Source: Comamonadaceae bacterium
GTDB lineage: Bacteria > Pseudomonadota > Gammaproteobacteria > Burkholderiales > Burkholderiaceae_C
Direction of reading: 5' to 3'
DNA length: 6,299 nt
Assembly (NCBI GenBank): GCA_947461325.1
Contig: CANHLD010000107.1
Span: 1 to 6,299 of the forward strand
Under the pieces are notes generated by a model. It did no database searches. It was not told where the DNA came from and saw only the letters and a list, made by a program, of their open reading frames with translations. A program made the translations under genes and the position numbers. Shown here in pieces: positions 5,249 to 6,299 of the stretch. The stretch's first letter is position 1, and each line of letters starts with the position of its first letter.

Positions 5249-6299
5249 ATGACTCAGCGCACATCACTCTATAAGCTCCATGTGGCCTCGCCTTTGTATC
5301 ACTTCATAGACCAACAGGTGTTGCCCGGCACCGGCGTCTCAAGCGTCACTTTCTGGAAGGGATTCGACCAGTTGGTGCAAGACCTGGCGCCTAAAAATAA
5401 AGCCTTATTGGCCGAACGTGATCGCTTACAAACTGAGTTGGACCAATGGCACCAAGCACATCCCGGCCCGGTCACCGACATGAAGGCCTACCAGTCGTTT
5501 TTGCATGACATCGGCTATTTGGTGCCAGTCCCTGCCAAAGCCAAAGCCACCACCACCAACGTGGACGCGGAACTGGCTTTGCAGGCAGGTCCGCAATTGG
5601 TGGTGCCGATTTTGAACGCCCGCTACGCCTTGAACGCCGCCAACGCACGCTGGGGTTCGCTGTATGACGCGCTGTATGGCACCGACGTCATTTCTGAAGA
5701 CAACGGCTGTGCCAAAGGCCCGGGCTACAACGAGAAACGCGGCGCCAAAGTGATTGAGTACGCGCGCTACGTGCTGGACCGCACTGTTCCGTTGAAACAA
5801 GGCTCGCACATTGATTCCACCGGCTACGCTGTGGTCAAAGGCGCTTTGGTGGTCTCCTTGAAAGGCGGCAAAACTTCTGCGCTGGCAGACCCGAAACAAT
5901 TTGTCGGTTACCAGGGCGATGCTGCACATCCTTCTTCTGTGCTGTTGGTGCACAACGGCTTGCATTTAGACATTCAAATCAACCCTACAAGCCCGATTGG
6001 TTCCACCGACCAAGCAGGCGTCAGCGATTTGGTGGTTGAAGCCGCGCTCTCCACCATTTTGGACTTGGAAGATTCCGTCGCCGCCGTGGACGCCGAGGAC
6101 AAACTGCTGGCCTACAGCAATTGGCTGGGGATTTTGAAAGGCACACTCACCGAAGACGTCACCAAAGGCGGCCAAAGTTTCAAGCGCGGCCTCAACCCTG
6201 ACCGTGTTTACCATTCGCCCAAGGGCAATGCAGAAGTGAAATTGCACGGCCGCTCGTTACTGTTTTTGCGCAATGTCGGCCATTTGATGACGAACCCGG
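5249..6299 (+). CDS. glcB: Malate synthase G, N-terminal part (cut by right edge)
   Basis: Condenses glyoxylate with acetyl-CoA to give malate and CoA in the cytoplasm, feeding glycolate or acetate carbon into the TCA cycle. The frame reads MTQRTSLYKLHVASPLYHFI and stays open for 350 codons to the edge, about half of the usual 720-735 residues. Isoform G rather than A is shown by VLPGTGV (24-30), LAPKNKALLAERD (46-58), GPQLVVPILNARYALNAANA, RWGSLYDALYG, ILDLEDSVAAVDAEDK and GRSLLFLRNVGHLMT (334-348), the last lying in the region that carries the catalytic arginine. The metal ligands and catalytic aspartate are beyond the window. The start is fixed by an in-frame TGA immediately upstream (5246-5248). 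The ribosome-binding site is weak: AGAAAG at 5237-5242. It is transcribed divergently from the barrel-protein gene. No glcDEF or aceA neighbour is visible. Confidence 0.97.
   Translation, partial: MTQRTSLYKLHVASPLYHFIDQQVLPGTGVSSVTFWKGFDQLVQDLAPKNKALLAERDRLQTELDQWHQAHPGPVTDMKAYQSFLHDIGYLVPVPAKAKATTTNVDAELALQAGPQLVVPILNARYALNAANARWGSLYDALYGTDVISEDNGCAKGPGYNEKRGAKVIEYARYVLDRTVPLKQGSHIDSTGYAVVKGALVVSLKGGKTSALADPKQFVGYQGDAAHPSSVLLVHNGLHLDIQINPTSPIGSTDQAGVSDLVVEAALSTILDLEDSVAAVDAEDKLLAYSNWLGILKGTLTEDVTKGGQSFKRGLNPDRVYHSPKGNAEVKLHGRSLLFLRNVGHLMTNP

Noticed and set aside
5426..6247. Two adjacent minus-strand open frames opposite glcB
   Set aside because: They are antisense to unmistakable malate synthase G sequence that runs uninterrupted, and show no domain, signal peptide or ribosome-binding site.
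1..6299. A defence island, mobile element, CRISPR array or other undescribed multi-gene system
   Set aside because: Every gene except the barrel protein is a well-known core gene, intergenic DNA is minimal, and no direct repeats, transposase or integrase sequence or abrupt composition change were seen by eye.

Overview
This 6.3 kb window looks like conserved chromosome from a betaproteobacterium, most likely order Burkholderiales and perhaps Comamonadaceae. The guess rests on recalled similarity of the protein sequences (RpoN N-terminus, ArgRS, the VPIPFLNKG SPOR-protein signature, a DsbA starting MKRRQF) and a moderately high GC content judged by eye. I see no insertion sequence, phage gene, tRNA, rRNA, CRISPR array or clear sign of horizontal transfer.

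Layout: seven genes lie head to tail on the minus strand. In transcription order they are an outer-membrane beta-barrel protein resembling lipid A oxidases (4540-5175), argS (2774-4531), a membrane-anchored SPOR-domain protein (2181-2762), a DsbA-type thiol:disulfide oxidoreductase (1510-2163), lptA (899-1483), lptB (135-899) and the 5' end of rpoN (1-119, cut by the left edge). Gaps are 8, 11, 17, 26, -1 and 15 bp. The whole set could be one transcript, although internal promoters cannot be excluded. A 73-bp divergent intergenic region (5176-5248) separates it from malate synthase G (glcB, plus strand, 5249 to the right edge, about the first half of the gene).

Functional themes: most of the minus-strand genes serve the cell envelope. 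LptA is the periplasmic bridge and LptB the cytoplasmic ATPase of the LPS export machine. DsbA introduces disulfides, and in model bacteria the LPS translocon subunit LptD needs them. The SPOR protein probably binds septal peptidoglycan. The beta-barrel protein may modify lipid A. argS and rpoN are housekeeping and regulatory genes in the same run. glcB belongs to glyoxylate/glycolate metabolism and is separate.

The region is mostly ordinary core genome and I do not see a convincing undescribed system. The points most worth a second look are the LpxQ-like barrel protein heading a run that contains LPS-transport genes, the placement of lptA directly after dsbA with no lptC next to it, and the Tat-like signal on DsbA. 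Several start codons also differ from the longest-ORF reading: GTG for the barrel protein, and an ATG/TTG ambiguity for lptA.
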